The position numbers were made by a program, and so were the translations under genes. Positions 34,453 to 42,406 of a stretch of DNA of 48,563 nucleotides are shown here, one piece after another (within the stretch, counting starts at the first letter, position 1; every line of letters starts with the position of its first letter). Source of the stretch: Candidatus Andersenbacteria bacterium RIFCSPHIGHO2_02_FULL_46_16 (GTDB lineage: Bacteria; Patescibacteriota; Andersenbacteria; UBA10190); contig MHHQ01000027.1 of NCBI GenBank assembly GCA_001817065.1, positions 30,866 to 79,428 on the forward strand, given 5' to 3'. The notes below the pieces were generated by a model. It worked only from the letters and a program-made list of their open reading frames with translations, did not search any database and was not told where the DNA came from.

Positions 34453-35187
34453 GTGCAGATGATCTTGTTACAATTTATATCCGTCCGCATTACCTTGATG
34501 CAGAATAGGATATGCCATAGAATACATATCCGCAGCCTCTTCTTTTCGCAAAGTACGGTCAGGGTGGCGAAGTATTATCCTAACCAGGACATTGTCCTGC
34601 CCATTGACTGCGCCAAGTCTTTCTACTGCCTTTGGGTGAAGGTTGGCAAAAGCTGTTCTCTCAAGAATAACTACTTCTTTAATGTCCAACCATTTCAAGA
34701 AACCCTGCATGGCAGTTATTGTGGTCCTGCCAGCTTAAGGATAGTGTTGGACTATTACGGCGTGGAGAAAACCGAGGAAGAAGTGGCTAAAATATGCGGG
34801 CGCGATCCTGATATAAGGACCGATGCTTCATCAATCAAGAAGGCAGCCGTAAGTTTTGGCTTCAAAGCTGAAATTCAGAATGATTCTTCGTTTGATGATA
34901 TTCAACGCTGGCTCGATAAAAAAGTGCCGGTTATTGTTGACTGGTTTACTCGCGGTCGGGCCGATTATGACGATTCGGAAGTGCCGGATGGGCACTATTC
35001 GGTGGTAGTTGGGTTAGATAAGGACAATATCTATCTGCAAGATCCGGAAATAGGGAAAATGCGTACACTAAAGCGTGACGATTTTATGCGGGTTTGGTTT
35101 GATTTTAAAAGCAGCCAGATTACTTCTTGGGACGAGATGATTATTCGGCAACTAATTGCCATTCAAAAAAACAATGAAAAACGATAA
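34453..35187 (+). CDS. C39-like peptidase domain protein
   Basis: The open frame has 244 codons, but the conserved domain begins only near 34680: NVQPFQET, SYCGPASLRIVLDYYGV (catalytic Cys), EEEVAKICGRD, DASSIKKAAVSFGFKAEI, VPVIVDWF, DGHYSVVVGLDKDNIYLQDPE (His and Asp). This is the common stand-alone C39-like domain of about 165 residues. The upstream 75 codons overlap a relic on the other strand and are probably not native; a GTG near 34637 is one possible start. Substrate unknown. Confidence 0.7.
   Translation: MQMILLQFISVRITLMQNRICHRIHIRSLFFSQSTVRVAKYYPNQDIVLPIDCAKSFYCLWVKVGKSCSLKNNYFFNVQPFQETLHGSYCGPASLRIVLDYYGVEKTEEEVAKICGRDPDIRTDASSIKKAAVSFGFKAEIQNDSSFDDIQRWLDKKVPVIVDWFTRGRADYDDSEVPDGHYSVVVGLDKDNIYLQDPEIGKMRTLKRDDFMRVWFDFKSSQITSWDEMIIRQLIAIQKNNEKR
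34468..34710 (-). pseudogene. probable FDX-ACB domain fragment of a phenylalanyl-tRNA synthetase
   Basis: The minus-strand frame has AVERLGAVNGQDNVLVRI, then LRHPDRTLRKEEAADMY and ILHQGN, the pattern of the ferredoxin-fold anticodon-binding domain of PheRS. It has no upstream catalytic part and overlaps the 5' end of the plus-strand C39 gene, so it is probably a relic. Confidence 0.4.
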
Positions 35188-35266
35188 ATATCGCAAGGCA
35201 AGAGGAGGATATTCAAGAATACTACAACTATCATGTGCCAGCTGCGGGAAAGAATTATTCAAGAAC

Positions 35267-35282
35267 TGTAGCCCCAATTTTA
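35267..35282 (+). repeat. left edge of the ligase-leader repeat
   Basis: TGTAGCCCCAATTTTA equals the first 15-16 bases of the repeat copies, without the promoter or coding part. It is short enough that chance cannot be excluded. Confidence 0.4.
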
Positions 35283-35428
35283 TCGCTACACAGCAACAGG
35301 CACATAAGCAAAATACTAAGCAGACAATCGAGTATTGTTAACATGGCGATTAAATTCGTTATCCAAGCTCTGTTTGAGCGAATGTACAGAAAATTTACAA
35401 AAACCTTGCCTAACCCTATGTCTGATGT

Positions 35429-35908
35429 ATGAATCAAGCTGACAAAATAAATGGTGACTGCCGAATTTGTGACCGGATCAGTGCAATTAAGAGCAACAAC
35501 AATCCATATTTGGTCGCCGAGCTTAATACCGGATATGTAGTAATTGGCGATTATCAATTATTCAAGGGGTACACCTTATTTTTGTGTAAGGAGCACAAAC
35601 GTGAACTACATGAATTAGAAATAGAGTTTCGACAGAAATACTTATGGGAAATGAGTTTAGTTGCCGAAGCGGTCTTTCTCGCATTTCAACCTCAAAAACT
35701 TAATTATGAATTGTTGGGCAATACTGATCAACATATGCACTGGCATATTTTCCCACGACATAAAAACGACCTACTGCCGAACAACACTATCTGGAATATT
35801 AATAAAGAAATTCGTACAGCAGAAACGGCGAAGCCTACCCCTGCTACACTTGAAGAATTAAAGAAAAACTTAAAACGATGCTTGGACGATGTATTAAAAA
35901 CCCCCTGA
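35429..35908 (+). CDS. HIT-family hydrolase
   Basis: A 159-residue protein. QHMHWHIFPRH gives the HxHxHxx histidine triad with the central nucleophile His, and CRICDRI near the N-terminus and LFLCKEHKREL fit the family. HIT proteins hydrolyse nucleotidyl phosphates (for example dinucleoside polyphosphates or nucleoside phosphoramidates). It is followed within 10 bases by a truncated gene. Confidence 0.85.
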   Translation: MNQADKINGDCRICDRISAIKSNNNPYLVAELNTGYVVIGDYQLFKGYTLFLCKEHKRELHELEIEFRQKYLWEMSLVAEAVFLAFQPQKLNYELLGNTDQHMHWHIFPRHKNDLLPNNTIWNINKEIRTAETAKPTPATLEELKKNLKRCLDDVLKTP

Positions 35909-35912
35909 GGCT

Positions 35913-36149
35913 ATAATTAGTTCCCATACTCTTTGTGGAACTATCAAGGAGATTCCGAAGCCGTATCAATGGCTCTATGAAGAATCTGGATTGATACACC
36001 AATGCTCAACCTTAGAAGAAGTATATGAAGGGGTTGATCGATGGATGCATGATCCAGCGCTTCCGGAGAGACTGGCAAGAAAAGACAAATGGGTTCGGTC
36101 TAATCAAGATCGATGCCTGGGGAAAATCGTTAAAACGCTTCAACTATAG
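35913..36149 (+). pseudogene. 3' fragment of a glycosyltransferase-like gene
   Basis: A frame without a start codon that ends at a TAG. TIKEIPKPYQWLYEESGLIH, CSTLEEVYEGVDRWM and ALPERLARKDKWV have the form of a glycosyltransferase or polyglycerol-phosphate-transferase C-terminus (helix pairs after the sugar site). The exact family is unsure. It is a 5'-truncated relic. Confidence 0.45.
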
Positions 36150-36219
36150 CTGGAAGAGTGACTATGAAAGAAAAGCGAAATTAACAAACCGCAGACGGAT
36201 AATCACCTTCGGTATTTTT

Positions 36220-37029
36220 TTACAGAACAATCGTTTCTAAATCGTTTGGGACAAGGACATTTCCGCTATAATATTTTGTTGCTTCTTCAATGTAAGCCTT
36301 TTTACGATTACTAAATGTCGATCTATCTTCAGTATGGATGAGAATTAGATTTTTCGCGTTTGTTGTGGTAGCCGCATCGCAAGCATCTTTGACGCTGGAG
36401 TGGTGCATGTCATGAGGTTTGAATCTGGCACTATCTCGTTCGAGGCAAAAGGCATTGTGGAGAAGATAATCGGCATTCTTGCATGCTACCAAGAGGCTTT
36501 CTTTGTATGGTTCATCGCCAAGGCAGACAAAATTTTGTCCATCTTCGAATTGAAGTCTAAATCCGAATTGTTCTTCTTTCGTACTTTGAAGGTTGAATGG
36601 TTCCAGTTGCCATGATCCGATAGTAATTTTCGTTTCTCCATCGATCGGATGAAACATAATTTTTCCTGCAAAAAGTTTGGTTACTTTCTCCGAAAGGAAA
36701 GTTGGGGCGATATCCTGAATGATTTTGATCACGTTTTGAGAAGCGTAGATAGTAAGATCTTTTGCCTCGTTTTTCGCTATCTTTGCTCCGAGTAAGCGAA
36801 GAATCCAGAATATACCTAAGAGGTGATCAATATGCTTGTGCGTCACAAAAAGATGCCGAATGCTCTCGAGGGGAATATTCATTTTTTCAAGCTGCGACAA
36901 GATACCGTTTCCGCCCCCAGTATCCACTAGTAAACCGATATCTTTGTTCTGTATATAGAAACAAGAATGGTAGTATTTTGTTGCATCAGCTGCGCCAGTT
37001 CCGAGAAATGTGATTGTTTTTGACGGCAT
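36220..37029 (-). CDS. metallo-beta-lactamase-fold hydrolase, RNase Z-like
   Basis: A 269-residue protein. TFLGTGAAD at the N-terminus, LLVDTGGGN, VTHKHIDHLLG (HxHxDH zinc motif), FVCLGDEP (metal Asp), KPHDMHHSS (His) and LILIHTEDR (final His) give the complete RNase Z/ElaC-like set. It may process tRNA 3' ends or act on a small phosphoester or lactone. The long exosite arm of true RNase Z is not evident. Confidence 0.85.
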   Translation of the reverse strand: MPSKTITFLGTGAADATKYYHSCFYIQNKDIGLLVDTGGGNGILSQLEKMNIPLESIRHLFVTHKHIDHLLGIFWILRLLGAKIAKNEAKDLTIYASQNVIKIIQDIAPTFLSEKVTKLFAGKIMFHPIDGETKITIGSWQLEPFNLQSTKEEQFGFRLQFEDGQNFVCLGDEPYKESLLVACKNADYLLHNAFCLERDSARFKPHDMHHSSVKDACDAATTTNAKNLILIHTEDRSTFSNRKKAYIEEATKYYSGNVLVPNDLETIVL

Positions 37030-37126
37030 GAACTTTATTTAGTCGCTATACAAATTGATACAGCAAATTTCTATATGTATTATAATAGTCACTATAGTAG
37101 AGGGCAGGCAATGCTAGGACTGCTCG

Positions 37127-37831
37127 TTAACTTTCATTTGTCTTAATTTCCAGGATGGCTTCCTTTACTAATCTTTGAAAGTTTCTATTTTCTCTCCAAG
37201 ATTGTCGCAACTTATTTCTTAGCTCTTGATGCTTGGGGTAACCCCTGTCCTCAGATAAAATCACAGCATCAAATTCAGGTTCATTCAACAGAATCGTTAG
37301 CGCTTCTTTCAAATTATCGCTTTGCTTCATATTTAATCCGTTCTTTTTCAAATAGTTTCTATAATAATGCAGAAACTGAAGATGCATGATTTCATGGCAA
37401 ATTGTTGTAATTGAATCCGGGAGGCTACGCCACAACGAAACCATGAACCAATTTTCCTTTTCGTTATATGGACACATGTATCCTGTCGTCCAAAAACAAT
37501 TAAACTCCTCAGAAAAAATCGGTTTACCTGTCATTTTCTCCAAAGCTTGCCAGTACTGTTGCTCCACCATCTTCCAGGCGATTTCTAGTGATCTCATTTC
37601 TTCTTTAATTATCAAGTCTTTGTATTTACATTTCCGATCACTTTGCAGATACTCCCTGATTATTTCTTCAGCGTCTGTAAAACTGGCTTTTAACACCTGC
37701 GATAATAAATTCTTTGGGATATGGCCGACTTCGTCCTTCCAGTCCAATCCCCAGAGATTTTTATCTTTAGCAATTAAAACCCAACTCCAAGCGTCTTTCC
37801 CGATATCGTATTTAAATTTTATTTGCGGCAT
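37127..37831 (-). CDS. predicted zinc metallopeptidase (HEIMH)
   Basis: A 234-residue soluble protein. SITTICHEIMHLQFLHYYRNY carries HExxH, and NLKEALTILLNEPEFDAVI about 35 residues later provides candidate ligand Glu residues, fitting a gluzincin. Related uncharacterised proteins occur in Patescibacteria and archaea (recollection). Monocistronic, minus strand, and next to ligase-leader copy B. Confidence 0.7.
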   Translation of the reverse strand: MPQIKFKYDIGKDAWSWVLIAKDKNLWGLDWKDEVGHIPKNLLSQVLKASFTDAEEIIREYLQSDRKCKYKDLIIKEEMRSLEIAWKMVEQQYWQALEKMTGKPIFSEEFNCFWTTGYMCPYNEKENWFMVSLWRSLPDSITTICHEIMHLQFLHYYRNYLKKNGLNMKQSDNLKEALTILLNEPEFDAVILSEDRGYPKHQELRNKLRQSWRENRNFQRLVKEAILEIKTNES

Positions 37832-37874
37832 TTAAATTTCTATAAATACGTAACACCTTAGCCGTGTATTCCAA

Positions 37875-38172
37875 CTGTAGCACCAATTTTTCTCTTGATA
37901 TACTATAAAACCATGATCCCATGGCTCCGACGTCCCAATAACAATCACCGCGACTCGTTATTCAACCTGCCCCTCTACCCTCCCGCCCCTAAAAAAATGG
38001 GGGAGTCGATCTTGCCTCCCAGCAACTCACCACCGACGTTAACCAAATACTAAAGTCTTTTTCGGTCGTTAAAGCCCGCCGTCAGTTATCTGAAATAAGC
38101 GAGGAAGAATGGCAACACCGGGGAGAAAAACGAGCGCTAGCTATCTTTCACACTGCGACTAAACATACTTGA
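37875..38172 (+). pseudogene. ligase-leader repeat copy B with a truncated ligase gene
   Basis: The leader, TTGATATACTATAAAACC, and ATG at 37913 are followed by about 250 bases homologous to the ligase start at 48139. The frame MIPWLRRPNNNHRDS... is interrupted at an A7 run (37991-37997). The downstream homology (LASQQLTTDVNQILKSFS, SEISEEEWQHRGEKRALAI) is in the -1 frame and ends at a TGA. It is the longest internal copy. Confidence 0.8.
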
Positions 38173-38178
38173 TTCGTA

Positions 38179-38226
38179 TTTGTCAATAATTATTGACAAA
38201 AAGGCTAAGTAAGCCATTGATATATA
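38179..38226 (+). promoter_or_regulatory. operator palindrome and -10 box upstream of precursor candidate 1
   Basis: A perfect 22-base palindrome TTTGTCA-N8-TGACAAA (38179-38200), 20 bases, then TATATA (38221-38226) in a TTGATATA context. The same palindrome with the same 20-base gap lies at 41480-41527. Confidence 0.7.
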
Positions 38227-38400
38227 CTACAAATAGTATACCATTCACCGTTCGTGTTAGTGATGGTTCTTTAGCAATCTACAAAAATCCTTGTGGTTCA
38301 GTTTATCTTGTCGCCAGAGCACAGTGCCTAAATGACCACCAAAGATAATGGTCATCTTGCGATTCGGTAACAGACCAAAAGGTGGAAAGGAGGGAGTGTT

Positions 38401-38526
38401 GTGAAGCAAAGAAAAAAGAGCCAACAGAGGAACAAACCTGTTTCTCACATTGTATGCCGTGGCAATCGCCGTCGCATTGTTGCTCATCGTGAGGCACTCG
38501 GTGCAGTCAAGTACAAAGGACAGTAG
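38401..38526 (+). CDS. 41-residue basic peptide, candidate RiPP precursor 1
   Basis: A short gene with an excellent ribosome binding site (AAAGGAGG, 7 bases before the GTG). The product begins MKQRKKSQQRNKP, contains one Cys in SHIVCRGNRRR, and ends EALGAVKYKGQ. It is followed by a terminator-like hairpin and then a radical SAM/SPASM gene with an N-terminal PqqD-like domain, the usual order of precursor and modifying enzyme. It resembles the 42-residue ORF at 42734 in length, basic start and an (E/Q)AL-x-A segment before the tail. A hairpin ATGACCA/TGGTCAT (38332-38355) lies in its leader. A RiPP role is inference. Confidence 0.6.
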   Translation: MKQRKKSQQRNKPVSHIVCRGNRRRIVAHREALGAVKYKGQ

Positions 38527-38544
38527 CCAGTTAACCTCCATCTT

Positions 38545-38578
38545 GGGTGTGAGAAAAACACTTTTTCACACCCTTTTT
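38545..38578 (+). terminator. attenuator between precursor candidate 1 and the radical SAM gene
   Basis: GGGTGTGAGAAA pairs with TTTTTCACACCC, followed by five T. Its place between a small ORF and its enzyme suggests partial termination that favours precursor mRNA. Confidence 0.85.
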
Positions 38579-38601
38579 CAAATCTTGATAGGAGCTGAAC
38601 T

Positions 38602-39969
38602 ATGAGAATGAATGTTTATTCGAGAAACGGTAGACACTTATTAGTGTTCGCTGACCAGCCGCAATGGTTAGTAGTAGATGATGTTGGTAAAGATATAGCC
38701 GATAATCTTTTCTTAAAAAAGAAAAGCATCAAACAAATTGTGGCCTCTTATCCACAAGAAGAAAGAGAGGTAGTGCAAAGCACATGCGCGGAAATAGTTG
38801 AATTAACAAGCGGAAGTAAAGAAAACGAGGTTCGCATTAATAAACCGCTTACTTCTCATGCGACCATTGCAATGATTAGCTTAACAAGAACTTGTAATCT
38901 AGCCTGTCCTCACTGCTATGTTGATGCTAGGAAAACCAAAGGCATAGAGTTGTCTCTCAAGGAGCATGAGTTACTGGCAAAGCAGGTTAAAGAAGTGCTG
39001 GCCACAAACGACCTTCTTGAATATCAAGTTAACCTAACCGGCGGTGAACCGTTTATGCGTTCAGATATTTCTGAGATTGTATGCATTTATTATGAGTCTG
39101 GTTTCCGAGTAAGCATAAGCACTAACGGCTTACTAATTAAAGATAGACACTTAGACCTCCTACATCAGGTTGATGCGGCACTATCTATTTCTCTTGATGG
39201 GTCATCCGCCAACGCACACGAAATAATTAGAGGCCCAGGCACGTTCAAGCCAACTGTCCAAAATATACGGATGCTAGTGGAACGAGAAATCAGAGTGAGT
39301 GTGAACTATTTGGTGCATGCGGGAAATATCAACGAGTTGGGTGAGACCATAAGCCTTGCATATGATCTCGGCTGTGCTGCCTTTAACCCCATAAACCTAA
39401 TTCATCTAGGTAGGGCAAGGAAATCAAAACTTCAGAGAGCCCCCGAGGCAGAGATTTTCCGAACATTAGCTGGCCACTTGGTTACACACCCAGAGCAACA
39501 AGCAATGTTCAGGAAAACTTCGCTATTTTCTTCCTTGGGCGCTGCTCTCATGGGAGGAATAATTTGTGTCTCTTGTGGAGTAGGGGACAGGCCTTGTGTA
39601 TACATTACACCAGAGGGAGACGTGTATCCTTGCTCTAACACGCAGGATCCCAAATTTTACTTAGGCAATATTAGGGAGCGTAGCTTAGTCGATTGTTTGA
39701 GCAAAAAACAGCCGGTATATGTTGAGCTTCAAACGCTGGATGTCGACCATCTCAATGATATTTGTGCAAAATGTGACGTTCGCTACTTTTGCGGAGGTGA
39801 CTGCCGCGGTGAAACATTCAAAGTGACCGGCGATCTCTACTCTCCTTATGCGCATTGTTTAGATAGGCATGATTCCATAATAGAATTAATGTGGATTGTT
39901 TCCGAGAGCCCTGAACTCTTTGCTGAACGTAGTGCCGAATATGTCATGAACGCGGATAGGCAAGCGTGA
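38602..39969 (+). CDS. radical SAM/SPASM peptide-modifying enzyme 1
   Basis: A 455-residue protein. Residues 1-75 resemble a PqqD-like peptide-binding domain (FADQPQWLVVDDVGKDIADN, then a helical SIKQIVASYPQEEREVV part). The radical SAM cluster is CNLACPHC (C98, C102, C105), with the GGEPFMR segment after it. The C-terminal SPASM region has CVSCGVGDRPC, GDVYPCSN, CAKCDVRYFCGGDC and a final Cys, for auxiliary Fe-S clusters. Such enzymes form thioether, C-C or other crosslinks in ribosomal peptides. A ribosome binding site AGGAGC lies 6 bases before the ATG. The likely substrate is the small ORF just upstream. Confidence 0.88.
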   Translation: MRMNVYSRNGRHLLVFADQPQWLVVDDVGKDIADNLFLKKKSIKQIVASYPQEEREVVQSTCAEIVELTSGSKENEVRINKPLTSHATIAMISLTRTCNLACPHCYVDARKTKGIELSLKEHELLAKQVKEVLATNDLLEYQVNLTGGEPFMRSDISEIVCIYYESGFRVSISTNGLLIKDRHLDLLHQVDAALSISLDGSSANAHEIIRGPGTFKPTVQNIRMLVEREIRVSVNYLVHAGNINELGETISLAYDLGCAAFNPINLIHLGRARKSKLQRAPEAEIFRTLAGHLVTHPEQQAMFRKTSLFSSLGAALMGGIICVSCGVGDRPCVYITPEGDVYPCSNTQDPKFYLGNIRERSLVDCLSKKQPVYVELQTLDVDHLNDICAKCDVRYFCGGDCRGETFKVTGDLYSPYAHCLDRHDSIIELMWIVSESPELFAERSAEYVMNADRQA

Positions 39970-39975
39970 TATCTT

Positions 39976-40009
39976 AGCAGGACAAATATTTTATTTATCC
40001 TGCTTTTTT
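39976..40009. terminator. terminator between convergent radical SAM and methyltransferase genes
   Basis: AGCAGGA...TCCTGCT with an inner AAATA/TATTT pairing and six T after it on the plus strand. Confidence 0.8.
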
Positions 40010-40731
40010 GCGATCACAATTAGTCGATCACTTCTATATGAATATTTATCTTTGTTAAAACCACCTTTAAAAACAAGGTTACTATTTTTTATTCCTGCTG
40101 TTGCAAACAATGTCTTAATCTCTGGTGCCATAAAATATTGCGTACTTGACTCTAACACAGCACGACCTCTTTTTTCTCGTGCTAAAAGATGTAGGTTTAT
40201 AGCGTCGAATTCTAGTTCATCAGTATCTTCTGCCTTTTTGTTATGTTCTGTTAAGAACCTAACTAGTCTAAATACATTGTCTATATCCACACAAATAATA
40301 CCTTCCATTGTTGTTGCGGAAACCATTTTGGTGATTAAATTTTGAGCTTCAGATAAATCACGACAATAACTAAACGATGAAAAAATGCAATAAGTGATAT
40401 CGTAACACTCATGTTCAGGTTGCCAGTCAGCGAAAGATTGGTTTTGGATAGTGAAATTACTGTCGTTGACATTTTTTTTAGCTTGCTTAACCAGTTGGTT
40501 AGACAGGTCAATTCCTAAACCGTTTGGTATTCCCAATTGTTGAAATACCTTCAAGTGACGCCCGTCTCCGCAACCGACATCACAAACAGAATGCGGCTTT
40601 TTGCTTAATGACTCTATTAAAAAGTTAACTTCTTGTGCAGCTCGCGAAGCAGTAAAATAGTCCTTATGTTCATCGAGGTAATACTTGTCATAGTAAGTCT
40701 GAATTGCTTTTTGTCCTTTTATTACATTCAT
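39991..40731 (-). CDS. class I SAM-dependent methyltransferase
   Basis: A 246-residue protein with motif I SVCDVGCGDGRHLKVF, acidic GLGIDLSN, and CYDITYCIFSSFSYCRD. The C-terminus (SYRSDRLIVIAKK) is of the common small-molecule/peptide methyltransferase type. It converges on radical SAM gene 1, and remnants or relatives of the same type occur at 40808 and 44346. It may methylate the modified peptide; that is inference. Confidence 0.85.
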   Translation of the reverse strand: MNVIKGQKAIQTYYDKYYLDEHKDYFTASRAAQEVNFLIESLSKKPHSVCDVGCGDGRHLKVFQQLGIPNGLGIDLSNQLVKQAKKNVNDSNFTIQNQSFADWQPEHECYDITYCIFSSFSYCRDLSEAQNLITKMVSATTMEGIICVDIDNVFRLVRFLTEHNKKAEDTDELEFDAINLHLLAREKRGRAVLESSTQYFMAPEIKTLFATAGIKNSNLVFKGGFNKDKYSYRSDRLIVIAKKQDK

Positions 40732-40807
40732 AATTGTATGTTATTGGAACTTACCTATGAAAACAAACAAAACTCCTTATTGTTAATATTATAACTAACC
40801 GTATTAT

Positions 40808-41246
40808 ATGCGTACGAGTTGTTCGTTCTGTGCTGTTGGGTGTGGGTGTAGTACTCTTTACAGCTTTCTAGGTTTTTTCTGGAGGTGGAGCAGGCCATCT
40901 TCAAATTTTAATGACAACGACAGCTATTCAGCAATGAGAAGTGAACAGATCTTACGAAGATTGGAGCCTGACGGGGAAACAAATTCAGAAAAACGTGAAC
41001 GCAACTGTGACAACTCGCACCCTTAATTTCAACCCGGAAACATTTCGTGCAGATTTACAGTGGCAAGTTTCTCAAAACACAAAGAAGGTTTCGTTTAGTG
41101 GAAAGTTGCGTTTGTACACGCCACCAGAGATTAATCACCTTCTTAGCGAGCGAGGCTTGGTTATTAGAAAAACGTATGGTTCATTCAGTGATGAGACATA
41201 CAATATTGATACACAGCGTTACCTGGTAGTAGCGCAAAAGATATAA
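40808..41246 (+). pseudogene. decayed SAM-dependent methyltransferase
   Basis: The last part (40941-41246) reads LRLYTPPEINHLLSERGLV, KTYGSFSDETYN and RYLVVAQKI, the usual C-terminus of this methyltransferase type. Upstream pieces in other frames (TLYSFLGFF) look like its middle part. No motif I remains. It is frameshifted and 5'-truncated. Confidence 0.55.
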
Positions 41247-41318
41247 TTAATGTCACAAATACGTTTACATTCTAAGTAGGGTAGTCTTTGAGAATGGTTG
41301 AGCATTGTGGGCGCCATT

Positions 41319-41422
41319 CAGTAGCCCCAATTTTCCTCTTGATATACTATAAAACCATGATCCCATGGCTCCGACGTCCCAATAACAATCACCGCGACTC
41401 GTTATTCAACCTGCCCCTTTAA
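41319..41422 (+). repeat. ligase-leader repeat, copy C
   Basis: The same leader and promoter as copy A, with ATG 41357 and 21 codons (MIPWLRRPNNNHRDSLFNLPL) ending at a TAA at 41420-41422. Homology ends there. Confidence 0.85.
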
Positions 41423-41479
41423 CCGGCGCCTCCGCAAAAAAACAAGAGAACCAATTTAGCCAAAAAGCACTATTATATA

Positions 41480-41527
41480 TTTGTCAATAATTATTGACAA
41501 ATATTACTTAAAACTACTTGATATAAT
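41480..41527 (+). promoter_or_regulatory. operator palindrome and -10 box upstream of the 71-residue peptide
   Basis: The palindrome TTTGTCA-N8-TGACAAA (41480-41501) is identical to 38179-38200. After 20 bases comes a perfect TATAAT (41522-41527). Confidence 0.75.
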
Positions 41528-41586
41528 ACAGATTCAGTGTATTCTTTTTTAGTTCTTTCGTACCTTCCAATTTAAGGGGACTCACA

Positions 41587-41802
41587 GTGAAGAAAAAACC
41601 TGCCAAGAAAGAACCAGTAGCAACAAACAAAGAAAAGGCTTTCATTAAAAAGTGTGTCAAGGAATACTTGTGCGAACATGGGTATGATAGAGATATGGCG
41701 CATTTACGACGGTTGTTGTCTGCGATAGAAGAGAAAGGAGGTAATTCATCTGGGTTGGGTATGATGTTTGGTAGCGATGACAGTGCTAATCCCTTTTCCT
41801 AA
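41587..41802 (+). CDS. 71-residue peptide, candidate RiPP precursor 3
   Basis: A GTG start with AAGGGGA 7 bases upstream. The N-terminus is very basic (MKKKPAKKEPVATNKEKAF), the middle is helical with two Cys (KKCVKEYLCEHGYD), and the tail is Gly/Ser rich after a GG pair (KGGNSSGLGMMFGSDDSAN). This leader-GG-core layout suits a modified peptide. It shares its operator with precursor candidate 1 and is followed by an attenuator and a methyltransferase. I do not recognise a family. Confidence 0.6.
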   Translation: MKKKPAKKEPVATNKEKAFIKKCVKEYLCEHGYDRDMAHLRRLLSAIEEKGGNSSGLGMMFGSDDSANPFS

Positions 41803-41907
41803 GGAGAAAGCGCAGAAGTTTTAATGTGGCGGTTGTCGGGCTAGAGCTTTCGTCGAGTATAATGATTACCTTGCTCCCGATCCTCATTGTTGGTTGTAAC
41901 CCTTTCG

Positions 41908-41935
41908 GGCTATCATGGACGATAGCCTTTTTCTT
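41908..41935 (+). terminator. attenuator before the methyltransferase gene
   Basis: GGCTATC-ATGGAC-GATAGCC followed by TTTTTCTT. The ATG at 41915, the apparent start of the methyltransferase frame, lies in its loop, so the true start is more likely the ATG at 41939. Confidence 0.8.
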
Positions 41936-41938
41936 AGT

Positions 41939-42406
41939 ATGAACATTTACCTACAACGATTTCTAAATAAGTTCGATAAACCAGGCAAGGCATTAGACTT
42001 GGGTGCTGGCGACTTTTTTGATGTGGCTTGCCTTAAACAACTAGGTTGGATTTGCGATGGCGTAGATCTTAACACGGGAGTGGATCTAAATAAGCTATAC
42101 ATCGGAAACAAACAATATGATCTGGTTTTTTCTAATTACGTTATTCAGAGGCTGGATTCCAAAGATGTGTTGGTGTCTTCCGCTTACCGCAACTTAAAAG
42201 AAGGTGGCTGGTTTTTCCTGCATACTTTTGATAAGTCGGATAAGAGCGCCAAGGGTTTTGATAAAGACTGTATCGTGAATCTGTTAAAAGACGGTGGTCT
42301 TATTGACGTTAAAGCAAAAATATTCAGCTTCTATGATAATGAACATCAACACTGGCACAAAGTTATTGAAGTTATAGGAAGAAAGCCCTCAAAATTGCCT
42401 AGTTAA
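41939..42406 (+). CDS. short class I SAM-dependent methyltransferase
   Basis: About 155 residues from ATG 41939, compact for the fold. Motif I KALDLGAGDFFDVACL, the acidic DGVDLNTG and DLVFSNYVIQRLD are visible. KEGGWFFLHTFDKSD is the central strand region. The C-terminal substrate part is short. It follows the 71-residue peptide across an attenuator and may act on that peptide; that is inference. Confidence 0.75.
   Translation: MNIYLQRFLNKFDKPGKALDLGAGDFFDVACLKQLGWICDGVDLNTGVDLNKLYIGNKQYDLVFSNYVIQRLDSKDVLVSSAYRNLKEGGWFFLHTFDKSDKSAKGFDKDCIVNLLKDGGLIDVKAKIFSFYDNEHQHWHKVIEVIGRKPSKLPS

Noticed and set aside
36025-36240. A 71-codon frame starting MKGLIDGC
   Set aside because: Another frame (35913-36149) carries the protein-like sequence; this one is its shadow and runs into the convergent MBL gene.
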